From Owenia fusiformis (Eukaryota; Annelida; Polychaeta; Sabellida; Oweniidae), in assembly GCA_903813345.2 (NCBI GenBank), contig CAIIXF020000004.1:23871985-23935984 (forward strand): a DNA stretch of 64,000 nt, in the 5' to 3' direction. Positions 46,701 through 55,440 of this stretch are shown here, piece by piece. The notes below the pieces were generated by a model. That model was not told where the DNA came from. It ran no database searches and was given only the letters and a program-made list of their open reading frames with translations. The position numbers and the translations under genes were made by a program. The number at the start of each line of letters is the position of its first letter. Positions within the stretch are counted from its first letter, which is position 1.

Positions 46701-47314
46701 CTGTCCTCCCAAGCATTACAGCTGGTAAGATGCTTTGTTGAACAATCGGATGCACTTAAAGATGAATATACAGAAAAATCTGCTATTGAGACCAGCCTTA
46801 ATTGCGTTTGGATCAGTAGGTGTTCATATTTGGAGGTTTTCTTTACATGGAAGTCCAGGTGTTTTGATTAGAGAGGTTTTCGGATATTCAGGCTTTTTGT
46901 ACAATAAGTAAGTACGTTTTACAACCGAAAGTTTCTTTTAAATGGCACACCAACGCCTGTGGATGTTTGAATCTTGTCAACTAGTGAGCAGGCTTTTATA
47001 GTGACTTATGACGTGGAGTATCAATTTTAGAGGAACGTAAGAAGGGCAGGGACGATGCTCGGGTGAGTGCTTTGGCAAGGAGAGTGGCGGCTATTCTCAA
47101 CAAAATGGACACGAAGGTCGCAGAAGAGACAAAAACGGCAATGGGATCGGGTAGAATATGCGTCTGTGGCTTGATAGACCCACCATGTAGATGTCCATCT
47201 GGCCCCCAGGCAACAGTAACAGCTTCGGGGAAATTTTTCACGTATGTAATTGACCACTCAAGCAAAATCAACACCAACTATTTCAGTTGGTCCTTGTTGT
47301 TTCAATCGCCTTAA
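37586..47314 (+). CDS. Secreted MACPF (perforin-like) protein, nine exons, complete
   Basis: Exons are 37586-37737, 43003-43081, 43362-43511, 43611-43724, 43860-43983, 44479-44653, 46027-46183, 46463-46724 and 47031-47314. Every border is GT/AG, all eight phases agree, and the coding length is 1,497 nt (498 residues). There is a signal peptide (residues 1 to about 19) and the MACPF signature YGTHYY at about 195-200, followed by FGG. MACPF proteins oligomerise on membranes and form pores, acting in immunity, development or venom. Two cysteine-rich stretches near the C-terminus (WSECSGTSPDTQC, then CVCGLIDPPCRCPSG) may form a small ancillary domain. Direct splicing of exon 1 to exon 2 is inferred from phase alone; an extra exon in intron 1 is possible. 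Pore formation is inferred from the family. Confidence 0.88.
38061..38352 (-). repeat. Dispersed repeat R1, copy B
   Basis: Minus-strand copy matching 49141-49435 over nearly its full length, including GCGCATGCGCAGCACTGAGA, GATTGTTCACGTGATCG and CGTTCGAAAACAAATTTTAT. It lies in intron 1 of the MACPF gene. Confidence 0.82.
38520..42260 (-). mobile_element. APE-type non-LTR retrotransposon (LINE), near full length, in antisense inside MACPF intron 1
   Basis: One long frame with apurinic endonuclease and reverse transcriptase domains, read on the minus strand, and a 3' end of short AATAATAATA repeats at 38521-38533. The 5' limit is uncertain; coding-like sequence continues weakly past 42150. 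No target duplication was identified. It resembles the Jockey/CR1-type LINE groups common in marine invertebrates, but the clade is not resolved. Confidence 0.93.
38732..42142 (-). pseudogene. LINE endonuclease-reverse transcriptase, two nonsense changes
   Basis: The uninterrupted frame (42142-38876) has 1,088 codons. Endonuclease motifs are CLTETHGDE (17-25), IMGDLNSRTG (136-145), VVDYCI (223-228) and LSDHC (249-253). Reverse transcriptase spans about 495-800, with FVDLRKAFDTVWH (638-650), QGDPLSPLLFNIYIND (701-716) and LLFADDLVII (738-747). The frame is cut at both ends. An in-frame TAA at 42145-42143 sits just before the first codon (TTG), which falls inside the endonuclease. A TGA at 38875-38873 interrupts the C-terminal zinc knuckle: CLMC precedes it and HYLLEC follows it, and the frame stays open to a TAA at 38734-38732. 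The rest is intact, so inactivation is recent. Confidence 0.93.
42500..42607 (+). repeat. Short tandem repeat of about 37 bp, three copies
   Basis: Units contain cgtttatttattcaagattc and gcgccatctatgtttattta. They lie between the LINE and the 78-bp array. Confidence 0.75.
42614..43002 (+). repeat. 78-bp minisatellite ending at the MACPF exon 2 acceptor
   Basis: Five units with starts near 42615, 42693, 42772, 42869 and 42948 (one with a 20-bp insertion). Each carries acaatgtttgattgtagatg, gcccgatcagat and caagcattatcag or a variant. The AG used as the splice acceptor (43001-43002) belongs to the last unit, so other units carry the same acceptor-like sequence. Confidence 0.88.
43003..43081 (+). 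CDS. MACPF exon 2
   Basis: 26 codons plus one leading base. Donor AAAT|GTGAGT. The acceptor ATTATCAG is formed by the last unit of the 78-bp minisatellite. The peptide contains ILTFDSYLWKDYNEIKRDWS, like the lead-in strand and helix before the glycine-rich GLSIxGxFGFS segment of MACPF proteins. An alternative start in the same frame (ATGAAG is not in frame; ATG at 42968 is) would make this a first exon lacking a signal peptide. Confidence 0.75.
43237..43285 (+). pseudogene. Truncated copy of MACPF exon 3 in intron 2
   Basis: About 49 bp match the first 16 codons of exon 3 (43362 onward) with seven or eight differences. The copy starts exactly at the exon border and is preceded by AG. The encoded TGLSIAGILGFSES keeps the frame. 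Similarity stops abruptly, so it is a relic of exon duplication. Confidence 0.78.
43362..43511 (+). CDS. MACPF exon 3
   Basis: 50 codons, acceptor CTTTCTTGCAG, donor TTACAG|GTATGT, phase 0 at both ends. It contains TGLSIAGLFGFSESYSS and a helix ending FVSGFRADFNPSFQLQ. A truncated copy of its first 16 codons lies upstream at 43237-43285. Confidence 0.88.
43611..43724 (+). CDS. MACPF exon 4
   Basis: 38 codons, acceptor CATTATTCAG, donor AGTAAG|GTACGT, phase 0 at both ends. Encodes ERLERVSEVYLQLASRSCEM and a short strand. An earlier GT (AAAG|GTAATT at 43711) breaks the phase with exon 5, so the later donor is preferred. Confidence 0.82.
43860..43983 (+). CDS. MACPF exon 5: signature motif
   Basis: Acceptor AATATTATAG, donor GGAG|GTAACT, phase 1. 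It carries YLNRLPNTY, WDSFVNLYGTHYYDQASFGG: the MACPF signature (Y/F)GTHY and the glycine pair after it. This is the strongest single evidence for the family. Confidence 0.93.
44134..44214. mobile_element. 81-bp hairpin element in MACPF intron 5
   Basis: Arms ATTTCGGAGGGCAATATAGT and CTATTGCCCGCAGAAAT are inverted, with a G/C-rich tip GAGGGCCGAAGGCCC. Non-coding. Confidence 0.7.
44479..44653 (+). CDS. MACPF exon 6
   Basis: The two leading bases complete a Gly codon with exon 5. Acceptor TTATTCAAG, donor AGAAG|GTCTGA (weak, but required by phase). Alanine-rich amphipathic stretch (AAVFQLGANAAKANAEAMFK) and a Gly/Ser stretch follow, consistent with the second transmembrane hairpin region of MACPF domains. 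Confidence 0.83.
45139..45809 (+). repeat. 72-bp minisatellite, nine to ten copies
   Basis: aggctttgataacgta recurs every 72 bp from 45153 to 45801. Units also contain gtcgtatgtcattatcaacg and gtcaatatttgaatttttgt. Because 72 is a multiple of three and units lack stops in some frames, both strands show long repetitive open frames that are not genes. Copies differ at few positions. Confidence 0.95.
45817..45927. mobile_element. 111-bp hairpin element with decoy splice acceptor
   Basis: Inverted ends AAGTGACCCAATGAGGGACT and AGTCTCACATTGGGTCACTT. Its middle contains TTTACAGATATTACGGA, matching the true exon 7 acceptor TTTGCAGATATTACGGA (46021 region) at 16 of 17 bases. Confidence 0.78.
46027..46183 (+). 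CDS. MACPF exon 7
   Basis: Acceptor CTCCTTTGCAG, donor ATTCAG|GTAGCT, 52 codons after one leading base. Encodes YYGGSGNLADRAFYRKWLST and then NPWLFAGRLRPLSLLFP, the usual closing strand of MACPF domains, where a WLxS(V/I)xxxP-x(n)-LxPL pattern is common. Confidence 0.88.
46463..46724 (+). CDS. MACPF exon 8: helix and cysteine-rich segment
   Basis: Acceptor TTGAATTATAG, donor AGCTG|GTAAGA, phase 1. The start continues the C-terminal helix of the domain. The rest contains GAWSECSGTSPDTQCIPY and LGCTVSGCRW, four or more Cys with spacing suggesting disulphides. I cannot assign this part to a named domain. Confidence 0.82.
47031..47314 (+). CDS. MACPF exon 9: C-terminus and stop
   Basis: Acceptor TATCAATTTTAG. 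A basic amphipathic helix (ERKKGRDDARVSALARR) precedes ICVCGLIDPPCRCPSG and an ending rich in aromatic residues. TAA is at 47312-47314. Confidence 0.85.
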
Positions 47315-47429
47315 AAATTCTTTACATATTTTCAATATCATTTCGTTCATTTTAGTGGTATGTGAGCATATTGGATGGATACCTCACCAGAAGACATGCA
47401 ATTGGTGTAGATATCAACATATTCATTGA

Positions 47430-47435
47430 AATAAA
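47430..47435 (+). promoter_or_regulatory. Candidate poly(A) signal of the MACPF gene
   Basis: AATAAA, 116 bp after the stop codon and the first such hexamer downstream on this strand. Confidence 0.5.
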
Positions 47436-50371
47436 ACGTATAATCTACTAACTATATGAGTTTTGAATATCGAATTAAAGATTGAGGTAATGACTTTGTG
47501 AGGTTATTTTAAAGCGGCCTCCTCCTCGCACATCTGCGAAATCTCACTGACGTCATTTTGGGTGTATTTGCGAATAAAACTCGAGTAAAATTTGTATATG
47601 AAAGTATATGTACGTTGCACATCAATAGTGGTGCCCCGGTGTGTGGAAACACCCCTTCGGAAAGCTTCGGAATGGCTTCGGAATGGCTTCGGAAGCATAT
47701 TACGCAAAGTTGCTCTTCGGTTTGCCTTTTTGCGTTTTCTATCGCCAGAATTGACTCAATTCACAAGGCTGCGTTTGATGGATTCGCTATTAATATATGT
47801 AAGGTTGACAGGTTTGGAATTTCAGGAGACAGAGCGTTTTATTCCCTTTTGTATTTCAATCACAGTCGTTTAAATATGAAAAAAAATACCTGCTACTATT
47901 TCATTCATATCTAAATGGGTTTGTCATTAAATAGTATGCTAATCCGGTAGCCGACGGCCGTAAGTTGCATTTGCGAAAACAAGCTAGGATTTCTGTAACT
48001 GACACCATTCAAATAAATAGGCTAGTTTTCAATGTACAGTACGTGCACGTGATCAATCATCGACATTATCGTTTTGAAAATACATATCATTTTAATTAGT
48101 GGGTCATTGTGAAAATCACCTGCATTATCTGATTATTTATTTTAAATTTTCAGTCACACATACTTTGTGTAGTTTTACTAGTTTATGTTGATTGGCTACT
48201 GATGCGCTGGGGAACTAAAAATAATGCCGCGTGTTCTGCCTAAGTTGAACACTTACCACACACTTTAATTTAGTCTACCGCCCCCTAGAAGAGATGTATG
48301 CTATCTGATTACAATCCCATCATCACTCATTAACATTTGATTAAAATAACTAACATTTTCATTAACTCATTAACATTTAACTAAAACGGGCTTAAAATGC
48401 CAAGGCCAAACTTCAGAAACTGAGAAATCAAACATAACGCACAGAACTTCAAAAAAAAGTATTGAATATAAATATTTTCATAGCAGGAATATTACGTACA
48501 GCTTTCCGCCCTTATGTTTTACGGTTTGTCGCAATAGTACACCATTGAAAAGCGTATCTTGCGTCCGGGCTAATCTTTTTTATTAGATAAAAACTAAAGG
48601 GAAATGAGAAATTAAGCAAAACGCGCAGAACTTAAATAACAAATGACGATCGTGATCAAGCAGAACTTATTTGGCGTTAGTTAACTAACACTCCCCTTCA
48701 AGGGTTTTTAATCTTAATCCTAACTTCGTGTCTCTGGTCAAAATTATTTTTCAAAAAACATTTCCCATTGAAATAACCATTGGCTTAAATAACACAGGAG
48801 ACGAAACTTGATTTACGTTTTCAAAATTCATTTCGTTCGTTGAGTAGGCTTACTACACTGAAAGGATTGAGGTACATGTACGGTTGATCTGAAAGAAATG
48901 CTAGGAGAAGGGAAATATCTTGAAAGTTACTAATTTTAAAATTTTGCAACTTCTGACCACTGAGTGGTCAACGTTGAGTCACATTGCCCGGGAGTCACTA
49001 CTGACGCAGTCAAAGTTAATTACAGAGTGTCCAGAAAGTATGCCCCTAGGCGGTAGTTTAGAGAATACAACACCAAGAAAATGCATGCTGGTGGCTCCCA
49101 GAGGGTATACACATTTTTCACCAAGTGCTTTTTTCATCTCCAATCAAATTGCAGGATTCGATCACGTGAACAATCATGGGCACATGCTCTCTCAGTGCTG
49201 CGCATGCGCAGAGTTAAATTTGAAATCGTGGGAATGGCGTTTACATCAGTTCAACATCGTCATTTCAAACCTACGGTAATACTATTGAAGTTACTCGATC
49301 CATACTTGTAAAGAATACTCATAAAACTACAGTGAAAATTTGGAGATCCATTTCAACGGCAAATTGAGGCCTGGTTATAAAATTTGTTTTCGAACGTGCT
49401 AATATGATAGGGCATCTTTGGGGAATCTCCCCCCTGGCCAACACGGTAAAATACCGAATGGCGAAAAAAGCGAACGCATTCCGTTCGGTCTTTGCACGCG
49501 ATTGCCGTTTATGTCACGCATTTGGTACAAAATATGTGTATATATCACTCATTTGTTTTGAAAATATTCACATCTACTATATATATTTTGCAAGTGGATC
49601 CAAGAACCAAGTGGGCAAGTCAATTATTTTGCAGGGGTGGCATGATACACAGATTTCAATTTTCACTGGCATGTAGCGATTATAGCGGTCCTGTCTTGGC
49701 TTATTGAATTGTTACGAAGTTACGTATGCGGTGCGGAAGTTAGAGAGCAAATGACCATCATTTCAATGTAATAGTTTATGCAGGAAAATTGAGATTAGGC
49801 CATTGGAGTATTTGTTTCATGCATTTGTAAAACGTTACCCACTCATAGGTCATACTTATCGTTAAACCAATAACTCAAATATATTCCCTTGTACACCGAT
49901 CACCTGTTGAAATTAATACAGGCCGATTTCAACAAATATAAACGGCGATATATTTAAAATCGTATTCAAGCATGACCACGTCCCAACTTCTTTTGTTTTC
50001 TTTACAACTAAGCTATGACTGCAGTCTATTCAGTGTTGCGTATCGAACCTTGTTTATTATAAAAATAGTGCAACAACAAGCAGAATTCACACATTTACCC
50101 TATACTTATTCTCAACTGAAGACATTGAATTTATCTCTTAGGTTTTACATTATAAATATCTTAACATGCAGAATACGAAAATAGAGGCTTAGGCCCAACT
50201 TTGTCTGAATTTTATGAGAATAATCTGATTTTAGAGAAATGAAAAGAAAAATGTCCACACCCTACACAAAATATTTATGGTTCCCCGGGAATACGTATGT
50301 GCTGCTTGTATATTAGAATCGTATTCCAGTTACAGAAAGAAGTACATATCATGCTAAACTATATACAACAG
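47436..50371. other. Region downstream of the MACPF gene
   Basis: Contains R1 copy C and a partial mariner-type end near 49020. A short cttcggaatgg repeat occurs at 47656-47695. No other gene or element is supported. Confidence 0.5.
49141..49435 (+). repeat. Dispersed repeat R1, copy C
   Basis: The most complete copy together with copy B: from CAATCAAATTGCAGGATTCG through GCTGCGCATGCGCAGAG to the CCCCCC run at 49430-49435. Confidence 0.82.
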
Positions 50372-50512
50372 TTATGCACTTGGAGGTTTTGGATACAGGG
50401 AATATCCCGAGGGATATATAATATGTCTTCCCTTGGTCCCTTCGGTCCCTCGGGAAGATATATTGTATATCCCTCGGGATATTCCCTGTATCCAAAACCT
50501 CCAATTGCATAA
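50372..50512. mobile_element. 141-bp near-perfect hairpin element
   Basis: Arms of about 60 bp: TTGGAGGTTTTGGATACAGG against CTGTATCCAAAACCTCCAA, continuing through GGGAATATCCCGAGGGATAT and its complement. Only a few mismatches are seen, which suggests a young insertion or active gene conversion between arms. Non-coding. Confidence 0.88.
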
Positions 50513-50853
50513 TCCCTATATATTGGCCAAGGGATAATCCCAACATCCTGACTATAGGATAATATGTTTATCACATACCAATCTTGGTCATCTGGTTCAC
50601 ATTGTTAACTCGTGGAAATATTTTAGAATATTCATGTCCAGTTTTGTTTTCTTGGCCGTGGGCGGATTTTCATGTTCTCTCAAATATTCCCATATTTATT
50701 TTCTCGAATTTTTTATTGATAAAGTGGATGCTCTTTCCCTTTTTTTAACTATCAAACAGACCCTGATTGTCTGTGTTTTCTCCATTGCCGTTTACAGTCA
50801 TTCAGCGAACGTTACAAATTATGAACAAATATGCAAGCGGCGATTATGACGTA

Positions 50854-50880
50854 GCGGGCAGATATACTATATCTGCCCGC
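50854..50880. repeat. Short perfect hairpin
   Basis: GCGGGCAGATA pairs with TATCTGCCCGC across a 5-base loop. It may be a terminator-like or protein-binding palindrome, or an end of the nearby hairpin cluster. Confidence 0.6.
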
Positions 50881-51048
50881 TTGGAGCGGGACGTAAAGCT
50901 TTATCCCATGGTTGCAAGGAGGATATAGATCGAATATCACATGATGATATATTTGATATGTGGATCAAGATATCATATTTTAGCAAACAATTTACAAACC
51001 ATCGAATATCACTTTTAAACTATCGAATATCACATCTTAAATAGAGGA

Positions 51049-51183
51049 TATCCTATGATTTATGAGTGATTTGATTTTTATCCACGAATGGATATGATAT
51101 CTGCACGAGTGAGCGTAGCGAGAGAGTGCAGATATCAACATCCATGAGTGGATTAAAATCATATCACGAGTAAATTATAGGAT
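51049..51183. mobile_element. Foldback element in hairpin cluster, unit 1
   Basis: Arms TATCCTATGATTTATGAGTG and CTCGTGATATGATTTTAATC pair imperfectly, with inner arms around gatatctgcacgagtgagcg and agagagtgcagatatc. Related to unit 2 (51449-51587), which has gatatcttcgcgagtgagcg. Confidence 0.7.
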
Positions 51184-51448
51184 GTTCTTTATATTCCATA
51201 GTTAAAGTCATCATCAGAATCTTTGGGAATTAAGTGATCTAAAACGAACTTAGCCTCGTTTTGAGTCTTAAGTAGCAAAAATCCATAAACCATGGCATAC
51301 GGCCCCGCATGTCATGGCTAAAACACCGTATGCTATGGTTAAGTGAAAATTTGCCAAAAATTTCATATTTTACCACTGATTTCAAAAATATCGTTTTTAT
51401 TTTGACATGTTATCCTATGGATATCATGCTAACTATGGAATAATATAG

Positions 51449-51587
51449 GAATATCCTATGGCTCTGAAAAAATATCACTTATATCAATGAGTGGATATTG
51501 ATATCTTCGCGAGTGAGCGCAGCGAATGGGTGAAGATACTGATATCCATGAGTGGATATAAGTGATATTTTTGAAAAACTATATAGG
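51449..51587. mobile_element. Foldback element in hairpin cluster, unit 2, abutting the 9-kb element
   Basis: Arms AAAAATATCACTTATATC and GGATATAAGTGATATTTTT are inverted, with the inner phrase gcgagtgagcgcagcg shared with unit 1. Its right border ATAGG is also the candidate target site of the element at 51588. Confidence 0.7.
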
Positions 51588-52090
51588 TGAGGAGTGAAAT
51601 TCTCAATTGTGCAATTTAAAGGAGATTAATAGTTCAGAGTATATAAGGATGTGTCATACCTTAATCTCTTCGTTTATATATGCTTTCAGTGAAAATATAT
51701 ATATATTAAATCATAGTGAGGGACAATGATGTTTTAGAACTCCGTTTCCATGGCAACTGAATTTTACCACTGTTAATGAGGACTATTTCTATTATTTGAT
51801 ATAACTATGTCATTTTTTATCCGATTCTGATGAAATTTACACCAAATGAAAGCTAATGGAACAAAAATTATGACTAGCTGAAAATTATGCAAATTAGCTC
51901 ATTTGCATATCAACTGTGACGTCACAACCATTATTAATATCTAATTATTGATGGTTTTTAATACTACTTACAATATAAACTGCTATTTAATTAAACTATC
52001 ATTTTAGAGTTATAATGTATCACTATAAAACAGTTCTAGGATATCAAAGCTTCACAATGATATATAATATGAGGCTTAATAGCTTAAATT
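51588..52090 (+). repeat. Left TIR of the 9-kb element
   Basis: Matches the reverse complement of about 60120-60627. The first 350 bp are roughly 90 % identical by eye and the inner part decays to about 65-70 %. Conserved blocks include AGGAGATTAATAGTTCAGAG, ACCTTAATCTCTTCGTTTAT and AAATTTACACCAAATGAAAG. Confidence 0.9.
51887..51924 (+). promoter_or_regulatory. Octamer pair and CRE-like palindrome in left TIR
   Basis: ATGCAAAT (51887-51894) and its inverse ATTTGCAT (51901-51908) face each other across TAGCTC, followed by TGACGTCA (51917-51924). The same arrangement is kept in the right TIR. These match POU/octamer and CREB-type consensus sites; binding here is inference. Confidence 0.45.
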
Positions 52091-52189
52091 AATACAATTA
52101 TGGCATTCTCAAGTTGCATATTCAAAATTCAAAATGTTTACAAATTATACAGTAAATGCAATGAAAAATGTTAACTGAAAAATATGGTT

Positions 52190-54560
52190 TCTTTATGTAT
52201 GAATTTAACTGATTGATTTAAGCTCAAAGAACAGTTGAGAACAGTGATTTTTGAGACATGTCTAGGTTTAAACGGTCAAGGATTAGACTTTTGTCTAAAT
52301 CTAAGACATCAAACAATTACTTTATGCAGAAATCCAAGATGGCCATCAAAATGTGTGCCAAAATGAATATTTAACTATTGATTTAAGCTGAAATAACAGT
52401 TAAGAACAGTAATTTTAGAGACTCTGTCTATTTTGTAGGGGCCAAAGATTTCATTAATGTCTAAATCTAAGTAATCAAATAACTACTTTTTATAGAAATC
52501 CAAGATGGCCACCAAAATGGGTGCAGAAATGAATATGTAACTATTGATCTAAGCTCAAAGAATAGTTAAGGACAATGATTTTGGAGACTGTGTCCAGGTT
52601 TAAGAGGCCAAGAATTTCAATTTTGTCCATAATTAAGTCATAAAATAATTCTTTTATTTTGATATCCAAGATGGCCACCAAAATGGCTGCATAACATTAT
52701 CACTTTGGCATCCATCTTGAATTCTGATATTAATCACAGATTGTTTCATTGCAAAGCTATAGATAACTGAAATTCATGACCTCCTTAAAGTAAACATTGC
52801 TTCCAAAATTATTGTTCTTGGTGATCTATGTGGTTAAACGGATAGTTATATGAATTCATTTTGGCAGCCATTTTGGAGGCCATCTTGGATACCCATATAA
52901 ATAAAGTGTTTGTTGATTTTATTAAAGACAAAATTAATCAAAAATTAATGCTTAAACTCCTCTATATGTTTAGATAATTAATCTTATTTTCACTTCGGCA
53001 GCAATGTTGGAAGCCATCTTGGATCCAAATAAAGGAATTAATTATAGTTGTAGACATAACTGAAATTCTTGACACCAAAAATCTTGATTTAAGCTCAAAG
53101 AACAGTTTACAACAGTTATATGAGACCATGTCAAGATTTTTGGTGTCAAGAATTTACTTGTTATTAACTTGTTATTGGCACCTATTTTGGTGACCATCTT
53201 GGATTTCTATGAAAAGCAATTGTTTGATGACTAAGATTGAGACATAAATAAATGAAACCCTTGACCCCTAAAACCTAGTCATTGTCTCCAAAATCACTGT
53301 TCTTTACTGTTATGTTCTTTGAGCTAAAATCAATAGTTAAATATTCATTTTGGCACCCATTTTGATGGCCATCTTGGATTTCTGCATAAAGTAATTGTTT
53401 GATGTCGTAGATTTAGACAAAAGTCTAATCCTTGACCGTTTAAACCTAGACATTGTCTCAAAAATCACTGTTCTCAACTGTTCTTTGAGCTTTAATCAAT
53501 CAATTAAATATTCATTTTGGCACCTATTTTGATGGACATCTTGGATTTCTATATATATATCTTTTATTGACTCTTTAGATGTCATATCATGACATATTAG
53601 TCACTAAGGTAGAGCAGTTCTTCCCATTGTCGAGTTGAAGAACTGGTATCTTCATCCTGGCTAGAACCATAGACAATTCTAGCCAGCGCCAGCCTTTAAT
53701 CGAGTTAGCAGCACTCTAGTAATCGCCGGTATAGGTCAGCAGTCATAGGTCAAAGACAAATCACAAGAAGTGCTGTGACCTGGGTTTGAATCCAAGACCT
53801 CTACTTTTCAGCCTGAAGCCAGACTTCCTGCTTTTCAGACCAATAAAGTAATTGTTTGATGACTTAGATTTAGACATAAGTCTAATCCTTGACCCTTTAA
53901 ACCAGACATTGTCTCAAAAATTACTGTTCTCAACTGTTCTTTGAGCTTAAATCAATCAGTTAAATATTCATTTTGGCACCCATTTTGGTGGCCATCTTGG
54001 ATTTCTATATAAAGTAATTGTTTGATGACTCAGATTTAGACATAAATGAAATTCTTGACCCCTAAAACGCAGACATGTGCTCCAAAATCACTGTTCTTAA
54101 CTGTTCTCTCAGCTTAAATCAATAGTTGAATATTCATTTTGGTGGCCATCTTGGAATTTTTATTTAAAGTAATAGTTTGATGACTTAGATTTAGACATAA
54201 GTCAAATCCTTGACCCTTAAAACCCAGATATGGTCTCCAAAATCACTGTGCTTAACTATTCTTTGAGCTTAAATCAATAGCTACATATTTGATTTGGCAT
54301 CCATTTTGGTGGCCATCTTGGATTTCTATGAAAAGTAATTATTTGATGACTCAGATTTAGACATAAATCAAATCCTTGACCCCTAAATGTAGACATGGGG
54401 TCTAAAATCACTGTTCTTAAGTGTTTCTTGCGCATTAACAGTAGTTACATATTCGTTTTTGCACCCATTTTGGTGGCCATCTTGGATTTCTATGAGAAAC
54501 AATTGTTTGATGACTTAGATTTAAACATAAATGAAATCCTTGACCCCTAAAACCTAGACA
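52190..54560. repeat. Left internal array of the 9-kb element (units of about 150-200 bp, two orientations)
   Basis: About four units in one orientation (52190-52720, with ccaagatggccaccaaaatg and gatttaagctcaaagaacag) and about eight in the other (52850-54560, with ggccatcttggatttctat and gtaattgtttgatgacttag). All share the core CCATCTT or its complement. The switch point near 52700-52900 makes the whole array partly palindromic. Copies are diverged. Non-coding. Confidence 0.88.
53553..53845 (+). mobile_element. Insertion in the left array, SINE-like candidate
   Basis: About 290 bp of unrelated sequence split a repeat unit between gatttctata and aaagtaattg. It contains GGTTTGAATCC near 53782, one base from the tRNA B-box consensus GGTTCGAATCC, and taaggtagagc near 53605, which resembles an A-box but is too far from the B-box for a plain tRNA head. 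Identity as a SINE is tentative. Confidence 0.4.
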
Positions 54561-54870
54561 TAGGTCCTAAAATCACAGTTTTTGCATCTCAGTATGCTTA
54601 GAAAAACCCACTCTCATATTGTGACACGTGCACCGGCGGCCATTTTGAAAAATGGGTGATAATATCCATTTAGCTACAACTGTTACAATGCTATCACATA
54701 TTTTTTTACTTTTGAGGTCTTAATCTTCCCAAAAATCACTATGGCGATTATTCCCCTAATTTGATACCGACCAACCCCCCAGGCTGATGGCCTAAGATGA
54801 CTGTTTATAAATCATTAAAAATGATCATGTGTGAAACACTCGTTTCCATGGCAACCATATTTCTTTAATA
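54561..54870. other. Spacer between array and LINE fragment
   Basis: Non-coding. Contains GGCGGCCATTTTGAAAAATG near 54634 and TTTCCATGGCAACCATATTT near 54843. The latter resembles phrases in the TIR and at 59905-59925. No start exon of the nuclease-like gene is visible here. Confidence 0.4.
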
Positions 54871-55440
54871 GTAAGTAAGTATTTGTTTATTTCAGTGTCT
54901 CGTGCACATTTTCACATACATATACAATCAATACAAACGAGCGTGCACCCAGCCTTCAAAGGCTTATGGGACACTTTAGGTAATCATTATACATAATCAT
55001 TTCTAATGTGGAAAATATTTGATATGTAGTTCGATGTAATTGATGCAATTTTCGGATTATTAAGGATTATCTTCAAATTGTTAATGCTAGTGTCTGTAAC
55101 TTCAAAATCAGGAATATGGTGTTTAACTTTAGTAAAAAATGATCGTCTTTCATTATTATATGTTTTGCATTTTAGCATGAAATGTAACTCAGATTCAACA
55201 TCTTGAGATTTGCAGGCTTGACAGTATCTTTCCTCAAGAGGAATTCCCCGATAACGTCCTGTTTCTATCCTTATAGGAAATGTGCCCGACCTCAGTTTAG
55301 CCATCATTGATCTTTGATACCTAGTCAGTTTCATTTTCATAATCAGTACATCCATAGTCTTGTTTTAGTATACAATATGTTCTTAGCTTAGGCATAGTGA
55401 TTATATCTTGTTTCCACTGCGTATTTAATTTAGAAAGTTC
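54870..55440 (-). pseudogene. 5'-truncated LINE fragment, C-terminal coding end
   Basis: On the minus strand this encodes WKQDIITMPKLRTYCILKQD, then after a frameshift near 55350 LTRYQRSMMAKLRSGTFPIR and the zinc knuckle CQACKSQDVESELHFMLKC (C-x2-C..H-x4-C). The frame ends at 54987 and the 3' end is near the TAAGTAAGTA stretch at 54873. The C-terminus is of the same type as the LINE at 38520-42260 (shared R-SG-x3-P-IETGRY pattern) but is clearly another family. It joins the nuclease-like gene directly at about 55440. Confidence 0.85.

Noticed and set aside
53590-53800. tRNA gene
   Set aside because: A B-box-like GGTTTGAATCC is present, but no cloverleaf can be formed and the A-box-like sequence is too far away.
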